Shown here piece by piece: positions 7,454 to 17,045 of a DNA stretch of 47,576 bases. The position numbers were made by a program, and so were the translations under genes. Position 1 is the first letter of the stretch, and every line of letters begins with the position of its first letter. This DNA comes from Euperipatoides rowelli (taxonomy: Eukaryota > Onychophora > Udeonychophora > Euonychophora > Peripatopsidae): assembly GCA_003024985.2 (NCBI GenBank), contig PXIH01S0001038.1, one strand, 5' to 3'. Under the pieces are notes generated by a model, which saw nothing but the letters and a program-made list of their open reading frames with translations, was not told the DNA's origin and did no database searches.

Positions 7454-9541
7454 TTATTCCTTCATCTCTATAGTTTTCAATACATTAACTTTAATATTCT
7501 TAGGAACTTCTAAAACAGAAATTACAATAAGTTCTTGAACATCTCTATCTGTTATTACTTTTATTAAAGGTCTAGCTGATTCACTTGAAAGTATAACTGC
7601 ATAATATCCCATTGTTTGAACTTCATGCATAATATTTAGCAATTCTTGAATGAACTTACTTTTCAAAGCAGGTTCCAAAGAACTCATAAGATTATTATTA
7701 GCCTCTACTCTTGAATTTATTATTATCTGCTCAAACTCAGAAAATACTGTAATAACGTTCAAAACCCCATTCTTATCCAAATAATTACTACATATCTGTC
7801 TTCCTATTGCTTGCCTAGACTTCTCTATTAAAAAAAATGTATCTTTTGTAACGCTTGTAAAATCGGCTATTGTCTCAAAAATAGTAACAAGGTTCCTAAT
7901 GGATACTTGTTCTTTTAACATACCTTGAAGTACTCTTTGAATTTCCCCAACAGAAAAATCTTTTAAAAGCTCCTCAACTATTGCACCATAATCCTTCTTA
8001 AATGAGTCTAAAATATTTTGAACATCTTGTCTTGTTATTATTTCATGTGCATATCTTTTAATAAGCTCTGTCATATAAGTAGCTATTATTGAAGGAGGAT
8101 CTACCACTGTAAAACCCAATTTTTCCGCTTTTTCTCTATTGTTGTCATTTACCCACAGTGAAGGAAGACCAAATGAAGGATCTTTTGTAAGTTCACCTTC
8201 AATCCCAGACTCATATGTAACATTTATTGCCAAAAATTTACCCAGTCTAATTTCACCTTTACCAATTTCAACTCCCCGAAACTTAAAAGAATACTCATTA
8301 GACTGCAGTCTCATATTATCTACTATTCTAATTTTTGGAACTATGATTCCAAACTCAAGTGCTATCTCTCTTCTTATTTTAACTATTCTATCAAGTAATT
8401 CTGAAGTTTTTACATTATCCACCATAGGTACCAAATTATAACCAATTTCTAATGCTAATGGATCTAAGGGAACAACTGGAGCAATGTCCATATCAGAATA
8501 ACTAGAAATTTGCTCTTCTTGAGCTCTTATCCTGTCCTTTTCCTTTTGAATATTAACATTAGAAAGACCATATGCTAAAAATGCAATTACTGCACTTAAA
8601 ATTAACAAAATAAACCATGGGAAACCTGGTAAAAAAGCTAGAAAAAGTAAGAATGCAGAAACTACCCAATATATTCCCGTTTGAAAAGTAAATTGATCTG
8701 TAACTTCCTTTCCAAAACTATCCCTAGAAATAGATCTAGTCACAATAAGTCCTGTAGCTGTTGAAATCAAAAGAGCTGGTAACTGAGACACAAGCCCATC
8801 TCCGATTGTTAATGAGACATAAGTATTTAATGCTTGTTCAAAACTCAAGTGCTGAAGAGTAACTCCAATTAAAAGACCACCTATTATATTAATTAAGGTA
8901 ATTAAGAATCCAATTTTTACATTCCCTGAAACAAATTTAGAAGCACCATCCATAGCTCCATAAAAGTTTACTTCTGTTTGAAGGTCGTCTTTCTGCTTAG
9001 TTGCTTCTTCTTCCGTAATATTACCTGAACTATAAGCAGAATCAATAGCCATTTGTTTCCCTGGAAGAGCATCAAGAGCAAAACGAGCAGCAACCTCAGC
9101 AACTCTAGTAGCTCCTTTTGTAATAACCACAAACTGTACAGCAATAATGATTATGAAAATAATAATACCAATAACTAAACCTTGAGTTCCACTACTCCCA
9201 ACAACAAATGTTCCGAATGTTTTAATCATCTTTCCATTAAAACTTATTCCTTTTGTCAAAATAAGTCTAGTTGAAGAAATATTCAAAACAAGCCCAAATA
9301 CGGTTGTAACCAAAAGTAATGTTGGAAAAATGGAGAAGTCCAATGCTCTTCTTGAGTATAATACAATGAGTATTATTAATATGCTTAATGACAAATTAAA
9401 CGTTATTAGAATATCTAATATAAAAGCTGGAATTGGTAAAATAAAGCCAGCAATTATTAGTATTACTCCAACAGAAACAAATAAATCTGCCTTACTATTA
9501 AGTCCTAAATATTTTAAAGTGAAATTTTCTTTAACTTCCAA
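7454..9541 (-). CDS. flhA: FlhA flagellar export gate protein
   Basis: Large inner-membrane component of the flagellar type III export gate (695 residues, the normal family length). The N-terminal half has about eight membrane helices (25-330) with the conserved cytoplasmic FHIPEP-type loop, seen as AARFALDALPGKQMAIDSAY. The C-terminal half (about 360-690) is the cytoplasmic ring that docks export chaperones and substrates. It is flanked by flhB (9 bp) and flhF (3 bp), a common order. It matches BB0271. No abnormal feature is visible. Confidence 0.96.
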   Translation of the reverse strand: MEVKENFTLKYLGLNSKADLFVSVGVILIIAGFILPIPAFILDILITFNLSLSILIILIVLYSRRALDFSIFPTLLLVTTVFGLVLNISSTRLILTKGISFNGKMIKTFGTFVVGSSGTQGLVIGIIIFIIIIAVQFVVITKGATRVAEVAARFALDALPGKQMAIDSAYSSGNITEEEATKQKDDLQTEVNFYGAMDGASKFVSGNVKIGFLITLINIIGGLLIGVTLQHLSFEQALNTYVSLTIGDGLVSQLPALLISTATGLIVTRSISRDSFGKEVTDQFTFQTGIYWVVSAFLLFLAFLPGFPWFILLILSAVIAFLAYGLSNVNIQKEKDRIRAQEEQISSYSDMDIAPVVPLDPLALEIGYNLVPMVDNVKTSELLDRIVKIRREIALEFGIIVPKIRIVDNMRLQSNEYSFKFRGVEIGKGEIRLGKFLAINVTYESGIEGELTKDPSFGLPSLWVNDNNREKAEKLGFTVVDPPSIIATYMTELIKRYAHEIITRQDVQNILDSFKKDYGAIVEELLKDFSVGEIQRVLQGMLKEQVSIRNLVTIFETIADFTSVTKDTFFLIEKSRQAIGRQICSNYLDKNGVLNVITVFSEFEQIIINSRVEANNNLMSSLEPALKSKFIQELLNIMHEVQTMGYYAVILSSESARPLIKVITDRDVQELIVISVLEVPKNIKVNVLKTIEMKE

Positions 9542-9550
9542 ATATAACCT

Positions 9551-10675
9551 CTATATATACTTTTTAGCAATAGAATATACTTTAACAAGAATTTTTGACA
9601 TAAGTTCCCAATATTCCCTTGGTATTTCTTGACCTATTTTAACATTTAAATATAAAGCCCTTGCAAATGACTTATTCTCTACAATAGGAATATTATTCTC
9701 CTTAGCAATAAGCTTTATGGTTAAAGCAAGCTCTCCTTGCCCCTTTGCAAGTACTCTAGGTGCTAACATAGCACTACTATCCCATTTTATTACAATAGCA
9801 AAGTGGTCCGGATTAGTAATTACTACATCTGCCTTTGGTACTACTTCTTTAATATTGACACTTAGAATTTCTTTGATTCTCTCTCTAATTCTAGATCTTA
9901 ATAAAGGATCTCCTTCAATTTCTTTACGTTCTCTTTTTACTTCTTCTTTTGTCATCTTTAAGGATTCTATATAATGAATTCTTTGAAAGAAATAATCAAA
10001 TACACTAATAAACAATAAAACTACTACAGAAAGAAAACATAGTTTATACCCTAAATCTAATATTACTAATATACCATTTTCAATGGTATATTCTGCTAAC
10101 CTGGAGATTTTTCCTATATTATATACTACTACAAGGTAATATACAGTAGCTATTATAACAATTTTTATTAAACTTTTAAATAAATTAAACAAAGCTTCGA
10201 CTGACCCAAAGGAATTTCTAATCCACTTAGAAAAATTTAAAGCTACCTTACTAAACCTAGGACTTAAAGGCTTTACAGTAACTACAAAACCAACTTGTAC
10301 CAAATTTAATAAGAAACTAAGGACAAAAGCTACTGATAAAAATAACATAACATACCCTACTAGTGGTCTGAAATATATAAAACTTAAATGATGAATATTT
10401 ATGCTAGTAATTTCTGAAAATTTTGAAATTTGTTCTCTAAATAACTTAATTATATCCCTTGAAAAATAAGGTAATAAAACAAATAATATTGAAAAGAGTA
10501 CTAAAAGACTAATAGTAGAATTAAGCTCCTGAAACTTTAAAACTTTACCTTCTTCTCTAGCTTTTTGCTTTTTATGTTCTGTAGGAAGTTCTGTTCGTCC
10601 TTCATCCTGAGCAGCAAACCAATCCAAAGAAATATACCATGTTTTTTTAAGAAATTCCTGTTTTAATACTTCCAT
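9551..10675 (-). CDS. flhB: FlhB export-switch protein with variant cleavage motif NPDH
   Basis: A 374-residue membrane protein of the flagellar export gate that switches substrate class from rod/hook to filament. It has the N-terminal family motif DEGRTELPTEHKKQKAREEG (23-42), four membrane helices (about 53-230) and the cytoplasmic domain. The self-cleavage site, usually NPTH, reads NPDH (Asn288-Pro289-Asp290-His291). The Asn that performs cleavage and the Pro are kept, so processing may still occur, possibly at an altered rate. The start is supported by AGGGAA six bases before the ATG, 3 bp after the fliR stop. It matches BB0272. Confidence 0.94.
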   Translation of the reverse strand: MEVLKQEFLKKTWYISLDWFAAQDEGRTELPTEHKKQKAREEGKVLKFQELNSTISLLVLFSILFVLLPYFSRDIIKLFREQISKFSEITSINIHHLSFIYFRPLVGYVMLFLSVAFVLSFLLNLVQVGFVVTVKPLSPRFSKVALNFSKWIRNSFGSVEALFNLFKSLIKIVIIATVYYLVVVYNIGKISRLAEYTIENGILVILDLGYKLCFLSVVVLLFISVFDYFFQRIHYIESLKMTKEEVKRERKEIEGDPLLRSRIRERIKEILSVNIKEVVPKADVVITNPDHFAIVIKWDSSAMLAPRVLAKGQGELALTIKLIAKENNIPIVENKSFARALYLNVKIGQEIPREYWELMSKILVKVYSIAKKYI

Positions 10676-10678
10676 GAA

Positions 10679-11464
10679 CTATTTCCCTGAAAATAAATTT
10701 AATAAATTTTTTAAATTCTCAACTACCAATTCAACTATCTTCTGTACAGCGACAATTAAGCTTGGAAAACTAATGTACAGCATTAATAATCCCAAAAACA
10801 AAGACAAAGAAAAACTAATCATTAAAAGATTAATTTGAGGAGCTGTTCTTGCTAAAATACCTAAAACCAAATATAAAAGAAGAAATACACAAAGCATTGG
10901 CAAGGACATTATTAGAGCTTTCTCAAAAAGTATACTCACAGAAGTCAGAAGCAACTTAATAAAATTCTCATCACCAAGATGAACTAAATTTTCAACTCTA
11001 ACATACAAAAAAGAATCTCTAATTCCAACTAAAAAAAAATTGAAAAGTACTTTATCTGTTAAAAAAATTAATAAAAACAAATAAGTAAAAATTTGAGAAA
11101 TTATTAAACTATCCTCTTCGGAAAAGACATCAAATAAATTAGCATAAGCTAATCCCATTTGATTAGAAAAAAAATAACCAAGTAAATGAAATGTACTAAA
11201 AATTATACTAATGAAAAAGGCTTGAATCATTCCAAGCAAAGCTTCACCTAATAAAATTAATACATAGGACAATAGATTGTTAATAGGGTAATTTATGTAT
11301 GAATTACTAATAGATATCAAAATTGATATAAGCATAGAAAAGAAAAAAAGAACATAACGCAATTTTAAGATAGAAAAAAAAGGAGCAAATCTAAGAAATA
11401 AAAAGACTCTTATGAATATTGGTAAAATTATAAATGATTTTGAAATTAAAAAATTTAAATCCAT
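10679..11464 (-). CDS. fliR: FliR export gate protein
   Basis: Inner-membrane core of the export gate, which with FliP and FliQ forms the helical channel. The 261-residue protein is very hydrophobic with about six helices and contains the family segment QMGLAYANLFD (near 102-112) and a C-terminal FPSLIVAVQKIVELV-type end. It lies 5 bp after fliQ and 3 bp before flhB, the usual FliP-Q-R-FlhB order. It matches BB0273. Length is typical of the family. Confidence 0.93.
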   Translation of the reverse strand: MDLNFLISKSFIILPIFIRVFLFLRFAPFFSILKLRYVLFFFSMLISILISISNSYINYPINNLLSYVLILLGEALLGMIQAFFISIIFSTFHLLGYFFSNQMGLAYANLFDVFSEEDSLIISQIFTYLFLLIFLTDKVLFNFFLVGIRDSFLYVRVENLVHLGDENFIKLLLTSVSILFEKALIMSLPMLCVFLLLYLVLGILARTAPQINLLMISFSLSLFLGLLMLYISFPSLIVAVQKIVELVVENLKNLLNLFSGK

Positions 11465-11469
11465 ACAGT

Positions 11470-11733
11470 TTACATATTCTGTATTTGATTAAAAATAATA
11501 AAAGTAAATTGCATAAGTTTATTTAACATCCAAGGACCGAAAATTATTAAAATTATTAAAATTATTATTATTTTAGGAATAAAACTTAAAGTTTGATCCT
11601 GAATAGAAGTTACCGCTTGAAAAATAGAAATTAAAAGACCAACTACTACAGCTGTAATCAACATCGGAGCAGAAAGAATAATAATATTCTCAATTGAGAT
11701 CCTAATTAAATATAATATTTGTCCAGAACTCAT
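11470..11733 (-). CDS. fliQ: FliQ export gate protein
   Basis: Small 87-residue two-helix membrane protein that wraps the FliP/FliR channel of the flagellar export gate. The conserved segment LISIFQAVTSIQDQTLSFIP (about 32-51) between the two helices is diagnostic. The second helix is an unusual isoleucine run coded by repeated ATT/ATA codons, giving a visible A+T triplet repeat in the DNA near 11541-11572. It matches BB0274 and lies 12 bp from fliP and 5 bp from fliR. Confidence 0.95.
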   Translation of the reverse strand: MSSGQILYLIRISIENIIILSAPMLITAVVVGLLISIFQAVTSIQDQTLSFIPKIIIILIILIIFGPWMLNKLMQFTFIIFNQIQNM

Positions 11734-11745
11734 AATACATCAACC

Positions 11746-12516
11746 TTAAAGAAAACTTTTAATTAACCCATTAGTAATCAAAGCCCAGCCATCAACTGCT
11801 ACAAACAAAATCAATTTAAATGGTAAAGAAATCATCACAGGAGGCAACATTATCATACCCATAGCCATAAGTACACAAGCAACAATAATATCTACCACTA
11901 TAAATGGTAAAAATATTAGAATGCCCATTTTAAATGCTACTTTTAATTCATGCAGTATAAAAGAAACTATTAAAACATGCGTTGGAACTTCATTAAAATT
12001 TTTTGGTTGTGGATAATTACTCATACTCATAAAAAGTCTAATCTCAGAATGCCTACTACCTTCCATTTGTTTATACATAAAAAATCTAAAAGGCAATATA
12101 CTTTTATCATAAAACTCATTAAAACTCATCTTAGATTCCCTTAACGGAACATACGCATTTTTGTATATTAAATTAAAAGTTGGCCACATTGTAAACAGTG
12201 TTAAACACAAAGCAAAACCCATTATTACTTGATTAGGTGGAGATTGTTGTAAAGATAACCCTTTCCTAATAAAATCTAAGACTATTGCTATTCTTAGAAA
12301 TGAAGTCATTAAAACTAGAATTGAAGGAGACAGTGTTATTATTGTAAGAATAAGTAAAAGTTGCAAAGAAAAAGCAACTTCATTATTATTTCCAGGACCA
12401 ATACTAAGATTAACAAAAGGGAAATTTAACCCTTGAGTCGTCTGTAAAATTTTTTGTTGAGGAAAGCCCTTTATTACCAATAAAAAAAACAAAATTAAAA
12501 ATATATATTTTTTCAA
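11746..12516 (-). CDS. fliP: FliP export gate protein
   Basis: A 256-residue component of the export channel. It starts with a cleavable signal sequence (MKKYIFLILFFLLVIKGFPQ), as is typical of FliP, then four membrane helices. Family motifs are VLMTSFLRIAIVLDFIRKGL and SLQQSPPNQVIMGFALCLT in the first half and MGMIMLPPVMISLPFKL near the C-terminus. It is flanked by fliO (8 bp) and fliQ (12 bp). It matches BB0275. Confidence 0.95.
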   Translation of the reverse strand: MKKYIFLILFFLLVIKGFPQQKILQTTQGLNFPFVNLSIGPGNNNEVAFSLQLLLILTIITLSPSILVLMTSFLRIAIVLDFIRKGLSLQQSPPNQVIMGFALCLTLFTMWPTFNLIYKNAYVPLRESKMSFNEFYDKSILPFRFFMYKQMEGSRHSEIRLFMSMSNYPQPKNFNEVPTHVLIVSFILHELKVAFKMGILIFLPFIVVDIIVACVLMAMGMIMLPPVMISLPFKLILFVAVDGWALITNGLIKSFL

Positions 12517-12524
12517 AAAGGCTC

Positions 12525-13184
12525 CTAAAATTTCTTAAGTCTTTCTTTCTTTTCTCTTAAAATAGTTTCAATATCTTTTGTTATTTCAGTTTCATTTAAT
12601 TCTATATTATCATTTAAAACTCTAGTTTGAACAACAGAATTATCTTTATTGAATATATTTGAAAAAATACTTTTAAATGAATCCGCCTTAGGAAAATTTT
12701 TGTTTTTAGAGAGTTCAAATTCCAACTTATCAATATCACTTTGCTCTTTTAACTCTTTCAATAAAATAGATGAATTACTACTAACTAAAAATATATAAAC
12801 ATAACCCAAAATTGATATAGCCTGTATGCTATTTCTTGAATCTAGGTCATATCTAGCTAGTACATCTACAAAAAAGGAATTCTTACTACTCTTAACCATT
12901 CTTTTGTATTTATTTAAAATTATTCTCTTATAATAAACAACACAAACCAAAAAAAGTAACAAACATACTAATAACTTCATAAAGGAAGTACTAACAGAAA
13001 CTATATTATTACTTGTTTTAGAGCTTATATTACTACTCACAATATTTAAATCATCCAACACAGGTAGCTTAACTTCATCGATTAAAGTACTAGAATTTTG
13101 ATGATTAGAACTTATAGTTTGACTAAATAAAAAATTATAAAAGGTCAATAAAAAAAACACTATATACAATCTAAATTTATTCAT
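12525..13184 (-). CDS. fliO: FliO (FliZ-type) export apparatus assembly protein
   Basis: A 219-residue bitopic membrane protein: N-terminal signal-like helix (about 4-20), a periplasmic stretch, a membrane helix near 67-85, then a short cytoplasmic domain with the family pattern ([33 protein letters not shown]). FliO proteins stabilise FliP during assembly. B. burgdorferi calls this gene fliZ (BB0276). It overlaps the end of fliN by 8 bp and precedes fliP by 8 bp. The family is poorly conserved, so the call rests on topology plus position. Confidence 0.82.
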   Translation of the reverse strand: MNKFRLYIVFFLLTFYNFLFSQTISSNHQNSSTLIDEVKLPVLDDLNIVSSNISSKTSNNIVSVSTSFMKLLVCLLLFLVCVVYYKRIILNKYKRMVKSSKNSFFVDVLARYDLDSRNSIQAISILGYVYIFLVSSNSSILLKELKEQSDIDKLEFELSKNKNFPKADSFKSIFSNIFNKDNSVVQTRVLNDNIELNETEITKDIETILREKKERLKKF

Positions 13185-13521
13185 TTTTATTTTTAATTAT
13201 CTCTGTAATTCTTATACCAAAATTTTCATCAATAACTACAACTTCTCCTTTTGCTATTATTTTACCATTTACAAGAATATCAACAGGCTCTCCTGCAAGT
13301 TTATCAAGCGATATAATAGTACCTTCAGACATACCTAAAATATCTTTAATCTTTCTCTCAGTCCTACCAAGTTCAACAGTAACTTGCATAGAAACATCCA
13401 TCAACAAACCAAAATTACTTGGGTCAATACCCTCAGGCAAACTATCCATTAAATCAGGCAGTTTTATGCCTTTAATTTCTGTTTTATCTTGATTTCCTCC
13501 GCCATCATCTGCATACATCAA
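13177..13521 (-). CDS. fliN: FliN motor switch protein
   Basis: C-ring protein below FliM; 114 residues. The C-terminal two-thirds is a SpoA domain with the characteristic segment [20 protein letters not shown] followed by [34 protein letters not shown]. The N-terminal 30 residues are acidic and flexible. Two ATGs open the frame (13521 and 13518); either gives a nearly identical protein. A 59-bp gap separates it from fliM. It matches BB0277. Confidence 0.95.
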   Translation of the reverse strand: MMYADDGGGNQDKTEIKGIKLPDLMDSLPEGIDPSNFGLLMDVSMQVTVELGRTERKIKDILGMSEGTIISLDKLAGEPVDILVNGKIIAKGEVVVIDENFGIRITEIIKNKNE

Positions 13522-13580
13522 ATATACCCCCTTCTTTAAAACAAAATTTGTCCAAATTGATAGAACAATCTCTTAATTAT

Positions 13581-14642
13581 TTATTCGATCTCTTCTGTAA
13601 GTTCCCTTAGCAAGTCAAAATCTTTAATTTCCCCAATTTTTTCAGTAATTTGAACAGATATCTTATTGTTAGTTAAACCCATCCTACATTTAAATTTTTC
13701 CCTAGTACCTACTTTTAAAGTCAAGTCTTTATTTATTGGAGAATTTTCAAGTTTCAAAACATCCCCTTTAACTATAGATAAAATATCTTTAAACTTTAAA
13801 TTAATGGTTCCTATTTCAGCGATTAAAGGAATTGCTGTATTCTCAAGCTTATCCTTTAACGCATCTAAATTTTCACTAGTAGTTCCTATACCTATAAGAG
13901 AATGCCAATATCTTATTGATAATTTAGACACTATAGGCTCCATCGTCATATAAGGCAAACAAAAATTCATTAACCCTTCTACTTTACCTATTTTAACTTC
14001 AAGAGTTACTAAAATAACCATTTCATTAGGGGGGACTATTTGAGCAAACTGTGGGTTTACCTCAATATGACCAAATCTCGGTCTTAAATCTACTACTTGA
14101 GACCAAGATTCCCTCATGTTTGAAAGTATCCTAATTATTACACTCTCCATTACTGATTGTTCAATTTCTGTTAAATCTCTACTCTTCTCCTTAATTGTAT
14201 CTCCTTCTCCACCAAAAAGCCTATCAATAATTGCAAATGTAATTGTTGGATCTACTTCAAAAATAGCAGAACCTTTTAATGGATCCATATTTATTATGGC
14301 TAAAGTAGTAGGATTAGGAATAGAACGAATAAACTCCTCATATGTTAGTTGGTCAACAGAAGCAACATGTAGGTTTACCATTTTTCTTAGCAATGCAGAA
14401 AGAGAAGTAGTTGTATACCTTGCAAAAGTTTCATGAAAACTTGAAACTGTTCTAACTTGCTCTTTAGAAAATTTATCCGGTCTTTTAAAATCATAAATTT
14501 TAACCTTACGTTTTTTTTGCCCTGTAGGATTTGAGATTATATTTGTCAAAGAATCATCTGAAGATAAATTTTCTGATGAATTAATTGATTCTAAAAGACT
14601 ATCAATGTCATCTTGTGACATTGCTCCTGCACCATCTGCCAT
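13581..14642 (-). CDS. fliM: FliM motor switch protein
   Basis: C-ring switch protein that binds CheY-P and controls rotation direction; 353 residues, slightly longer than usual. The N-terminal CheY-binding motif is present as SQDDIDSLL (residues 9-17). The middle CheC-like domain contains the family segment MVNLHVASVDQLTYEEFIRS and the IIDRLFGGEGD patch; the C-terminal SpoA domain (about 265-345) pairs with FliN. It sits between fliL (37 bp) and fliN (59 bp), the common order. It matches BB0278. Confidence 0.96.
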   Translation of the reverse strand: MADGAGAMSQDDIDSLLESINSSENLSSDDSLTNIISNPTGQKKRKVKIYDFKRPDKFSKEQVRTVSSFHETFARYTTTSLSALLRKMVNLHVASVDQLTYEEFIRSIPNPTTLAIINMDPLKGSAIFEVDPTITFAIIDRLFGGEGDTIKEKSRDLTEIEQSVMESVIIRILSNMRESWSQVVDLRPRFGHIEVNPQFAQIVPPNEMVILVTLEVKIGKVEGLMNFCLPYMTMEPIVSKLSIRYWHSLIGIGTTSENLDALKDKLENTAIPLIAEIGTINLKFKDILSIVKGDVLKLENSPINKDLTLKVGTREKFKCRMGLTNNKISVQITEKIGEIKDFDLLRELTEEIE

Positions 14643-14679
14643 TTAACAATTCCTTCTTACATTTTTCCCATAACAAAAA

Positions 14680-15213
14680 TTACATATCAAATATATCAAA
14701 TTGTGAAAAAGCTACTTCTTCTATTTCACCATTTCTTAAAATACTATTAATTTTTGCTTTTAATTCAGATTTAACCTGACTCTCATTCTTCATATCTTGA
14801 CTTGCTCTTTGATTGAAATATTCCCTTATTATATCTGTAAGCCTTACTTTTTGTCTTCCAAGCTCATTTAACATGTTTTCATTACCCTCAGAATATCCTA
14901 AAGCAAGCTTTATAACAAAAGATTTAGCAGGAATATCTGTTGTACTCCCTCTAATTTCACTAATACTCTCATACCATGTAAGAATAGGAGGCTTCCCTAA
15001 ATATTCATTAGAAAATACTGGAAAATTCTTTGGTGCTCCGCTTTGAGCTACTACCATTTTTGATACAAAATATGAAATAATTGCCATTATAATACCTATA
15101 AACAATGCAGCGGCAATTACTTGCAATAATTTTATTATTATATCAGGTAATAACTTACCTTTCCTTTTATCATCTGAATTACTCATATCTATATGTTCTT
15201 CTTTATCAGGCAT
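14680..15213 (-). CDS. fliL: FliL basal-body/stator protein
   Basis: A 177-residue single-pass inner-membrane protein: short acidic cytoplasmic N-terminus, membrane helix about 27-50, and a periplasmic domain ending in the typical amphipathic C-terminus (LKAKINSILRNGEIEEVAFS, then FDIFDM). FliL proteins ring the stator units and in Borrelia affect periplasmic flagellum orientation. It follows motB after 45 bp and precedes fliM. It matches BB0279. The domain is divergent, but length, topology and order agree. Confidence 0.9.
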   Translation of the reverse strand: MPDKEEHIDMSNSDDKRKGKLLPDIIIKLLQVIAAALFIGIIMAIISYFVSKMVVAQSGAPKNFPVFSNEYLGKPPILTWYESISEIRGSTTDIPAKSFVIKLALGYSEGNENMLNELGRQKVRLTDIIREYFNQRASQDMKNESQVKSELKAKINSILRNGEIEEVAFSQFDIFDM

Positions 15214-15258
15214 TATTCCTCCATTAACTTATAATTCTAGATTAATTATATATAAAAT

Positions 15259-16044
15259 TCATTCAAATTGTAAAACTTCCTTAGGATGACTTAAATTTCC
15301 ATCATTAATCATAAGAATATCTATTCTCCTATTGTAAGACCTACCCTCAGGGGTATCGTTAGTTGCTATAGGCTTTGTATCACTATACCCTGCTACCTCA
15401 AATTGTTCCTCGATAGCTTTTTTTTGTTTAGAACTTATATAATTCAAAATTTGCTCTAACATATTTACAGATCTAATTGCAGATAACTCCCAATTATTTT
15501 TCCAAGGACCATTTACATCAGTATCTATTCGATCTGTATGACCTTCTATCTTAAAACTATAACCTTTGCCATTCAAATAACTTATAAATGATGCTATTTT
15601 TTGAATATTATCCCTATTGTCTTCTAATTTGACCTCTGCACTTGCAGGATCAAAAAAAGCATCAGCTGCTATTGAAATTAAAATCCCACGCTCTGTTCTT
15701 TTCACTACTATGTCTTTTGAACTAATTTGCTTAATAAATTCTATCATTGACTTATCTTTAGCAGATTGTGTTAATTGCTTATTCTTCTCCGAAGAAGGTA
15801 AAGACATAAAACTGTTACTTAAATAAGATAATTTCTCAGTATCGAATGTCTTTCCTCCTTTCCAAACTCCTGAACCTGTAAAAGCTGCTGATACTATTCT
15901 TAATATATTTTCATTGGGTATAACATCTTCTATAGAAAACATAGCAACAAAAAACACTAAAAGTAAAGTTACCATATCCCCATAAGTTGCCATCCATTCA
16001 GGAACTCCTTCCTCACATTCCGGACACTTTTTATCTCTAACCAC
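15259..16044 (-). CDS. motB: MotB stator protein (GTG start)
   Basis: Proton-channel and peptidoglycan-anchoring half of the stator; 261 residues. The N-terminus has a CPEC motif (Cys7, Cys10), then EWMATYGDMVTLLLVFFVAM with the channel aspartate at Asp23. A plug/linker follows, then an OmpA-like peptidoglycan-binding domain (about 120-250) with FKIEGHTDRIDTD and an RSYNRRIDI end. The start codon is GTG, six bases after GGAGG that lies inside the end of motA; the motA stop TAG shares its G with this GTG. Translation is therefore likely coupled to motA. It matches BB0280. Confidence 0.96.
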   Translation of the reverse strand: MVRDKKCPECEEGVPEWMATYGDMVTLLLVFFVAMFSIEDVIPNENILRIVSAAFTGSGVWKGGKTFDTEKLSYLSNSFMSLPSSEKNKQLTQSAKDKSMIEFIKQISSKDIVVKRTERGILISIAADAFFDPASAEVKLEDNRDNIQKIASFISYLNGKGYSFKIEGHTDRIDTDVNGPWKNNWELSAIRSVNMLEQILNYISSKQKKAIEEQFEVAGYSDTKPIATNDTPEGRSYNRRIDILMINDGNLSHPKEVLQFE

Positions 16045-16826
16045 TACTCACCTCCAATACTATCTCCAAGCTTAGCCCTAATAGAAGGAGTAACGTAAGT
16101 AGAAAGCTTCTGTTCAAGTATCCTTGGATTATCTCCTGCTTGTATAGATAGTATTCCTTCTATTATCATCGACTTTGTAAAAACTTCTTCTGAATCAAGA
16201 TGTTCAAGTTTTAATTGAATAGGCATGAATATAAGATTTGCCATAATAGTTCCATAAAGAGTTGTAATTAAAGCTACAGCCATTGATGAACCAAGCGCAG
16301 ATTTGTCCTCGAGATTACCAAGCAATGCAATAAGTCCTATTAAAGTACCTGTCATACCAAATGCTGGAGCTAATTTCCCCCATGTTGCAAAAAACTTAGA
16401 ACCTACTTTATGTCTTTCTTGAATCTGATCAATCTCAAGGTATAACATCGTTTTTATTATCTCTGGATCTGTACCATCAACAACAAGTCTCATACCTGCT
16501 CTGAAAAAAGAGTCCCCTATTTCATCCAATCCATCATCAAGTGATAACAATCCCTCTTTTCTAGCTTTCTCAGAAAATTCAATTAACGTTCTAATTACAG
16601 TAATTTTATCAAATTGCATACTTTTAAAGAAAAATCCAATATACCTAGGAGTTCTCTTAATAACTTCAATTTCTGAAGATGCAAGTAAAGCACAAAAAGA
16701 ACCAATAACAGTAATAAAAATAGAGCTTAGATCCCAAAACATTCCAATCCCTGTTGGAGTAGCTGCCATTGAAAGAAAAATAGCTCCAAATCCTATACCC
16801 CAACCAAGAATACTAGCTAAATTCAT
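16044..16826 (-). CDS. motA: MotA stator protein
   Basis: Inner-membrane stator subunit surrounding MotB; 260 residues with four membrane helices (about 5-22, 34-52, 152-172, 182-202). The conserved KLAPAFGMTGTLIGLI stretch carries the functional proline (Pro154), and the cytoplasmic loop between helices 2 and 3 is charged as expected for FliG contact. A good AGGGAG lies 8 bases before the ATG. It is preceded by the largest gap of the flagellar block (219 bp), which contains a strong promoter-like sequence, so motA-motB and later genes may have their own start of transcription. It matches BB0281. Confidence 0.96.
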   Translation of the reverse strand: MNLASILGWGIGFGAIFLSMAATPTGIGMFWDLSSIFITVIGSFCALLASSEIEVIKRTPRYIGFFFKSMQFDKITVIRTLIEFSEKARKEGLLSLDDGLDEIGDSFFRAGMRLVVDGTDPEIIKTMLYLEIDQIQERHKVGSKFFATWGKLAPAFGMTGTLIGLIALLGNLEDKSALGSSMAVALITTLYGTIMANLIFMPIQLKLEHLDSEEVFTKSMIIEGILSIQAGDNPRILEQKLSTYVTPSIRAKLGDSIGGE

Positions 16827-17045
16827 ACTTTAACTCCCTTAATTGTTAAACTAACTTTAATTAAATGCTTGCAAAATATAATACCTGAGATCAACTCTTT
16901 TATCAACTAACTTAGTTATAGCTTAAAATAATAAAAACTTAAAATATTATTATTGCAACATAACTGCTCGACTATCTTTAATTACTACCTTCACTTGAAA
17001 AATAACAACTTTAAATAAGCCTGCAAATAAAAAATTCCAAATTTT
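16827..17045 (-). other. 219-bp non-coding gap between flbD and motA
   Basis: This is the longest gap between genes in the window. It holds no ORF with a ribosome site. Next to the flbD stop it contains an all-A/T inverted repeat, further on the promoter-like boxes, and finally the motA ribosome site. The flbD frame stays open for 31 codons past its stop, ending at a TAA at 16952-16950; without a start signal this is probably chance. Confidence 0.6.
16878..16906 (-). promoter_or_regulatory. Candidate sigma-70 promoter before motA
   Basis: On the - strand TTGATA (16906-16901) is followed by exactly 17 bases and then TATTAT (16883-16878). Each hexamer matches the sigma-70 consensus at five of six positions. 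A start about seven bases downstream would give a leader of roughly 45 nt ending in the motA ribosome site. This is a sequence match only; AT-rich DNA produces chance matches, but the exact spacing and its place in the longest gap favour a real element. Confidence 0.5.

Noticed and set aside
11541-11572. A/T triplet repeat that looks like a microsatellite
   Set aside because: It codes the isoleucine-rich second helix of FliQ and is explained by AT-rich codon use; no sign of slippage in the frame.
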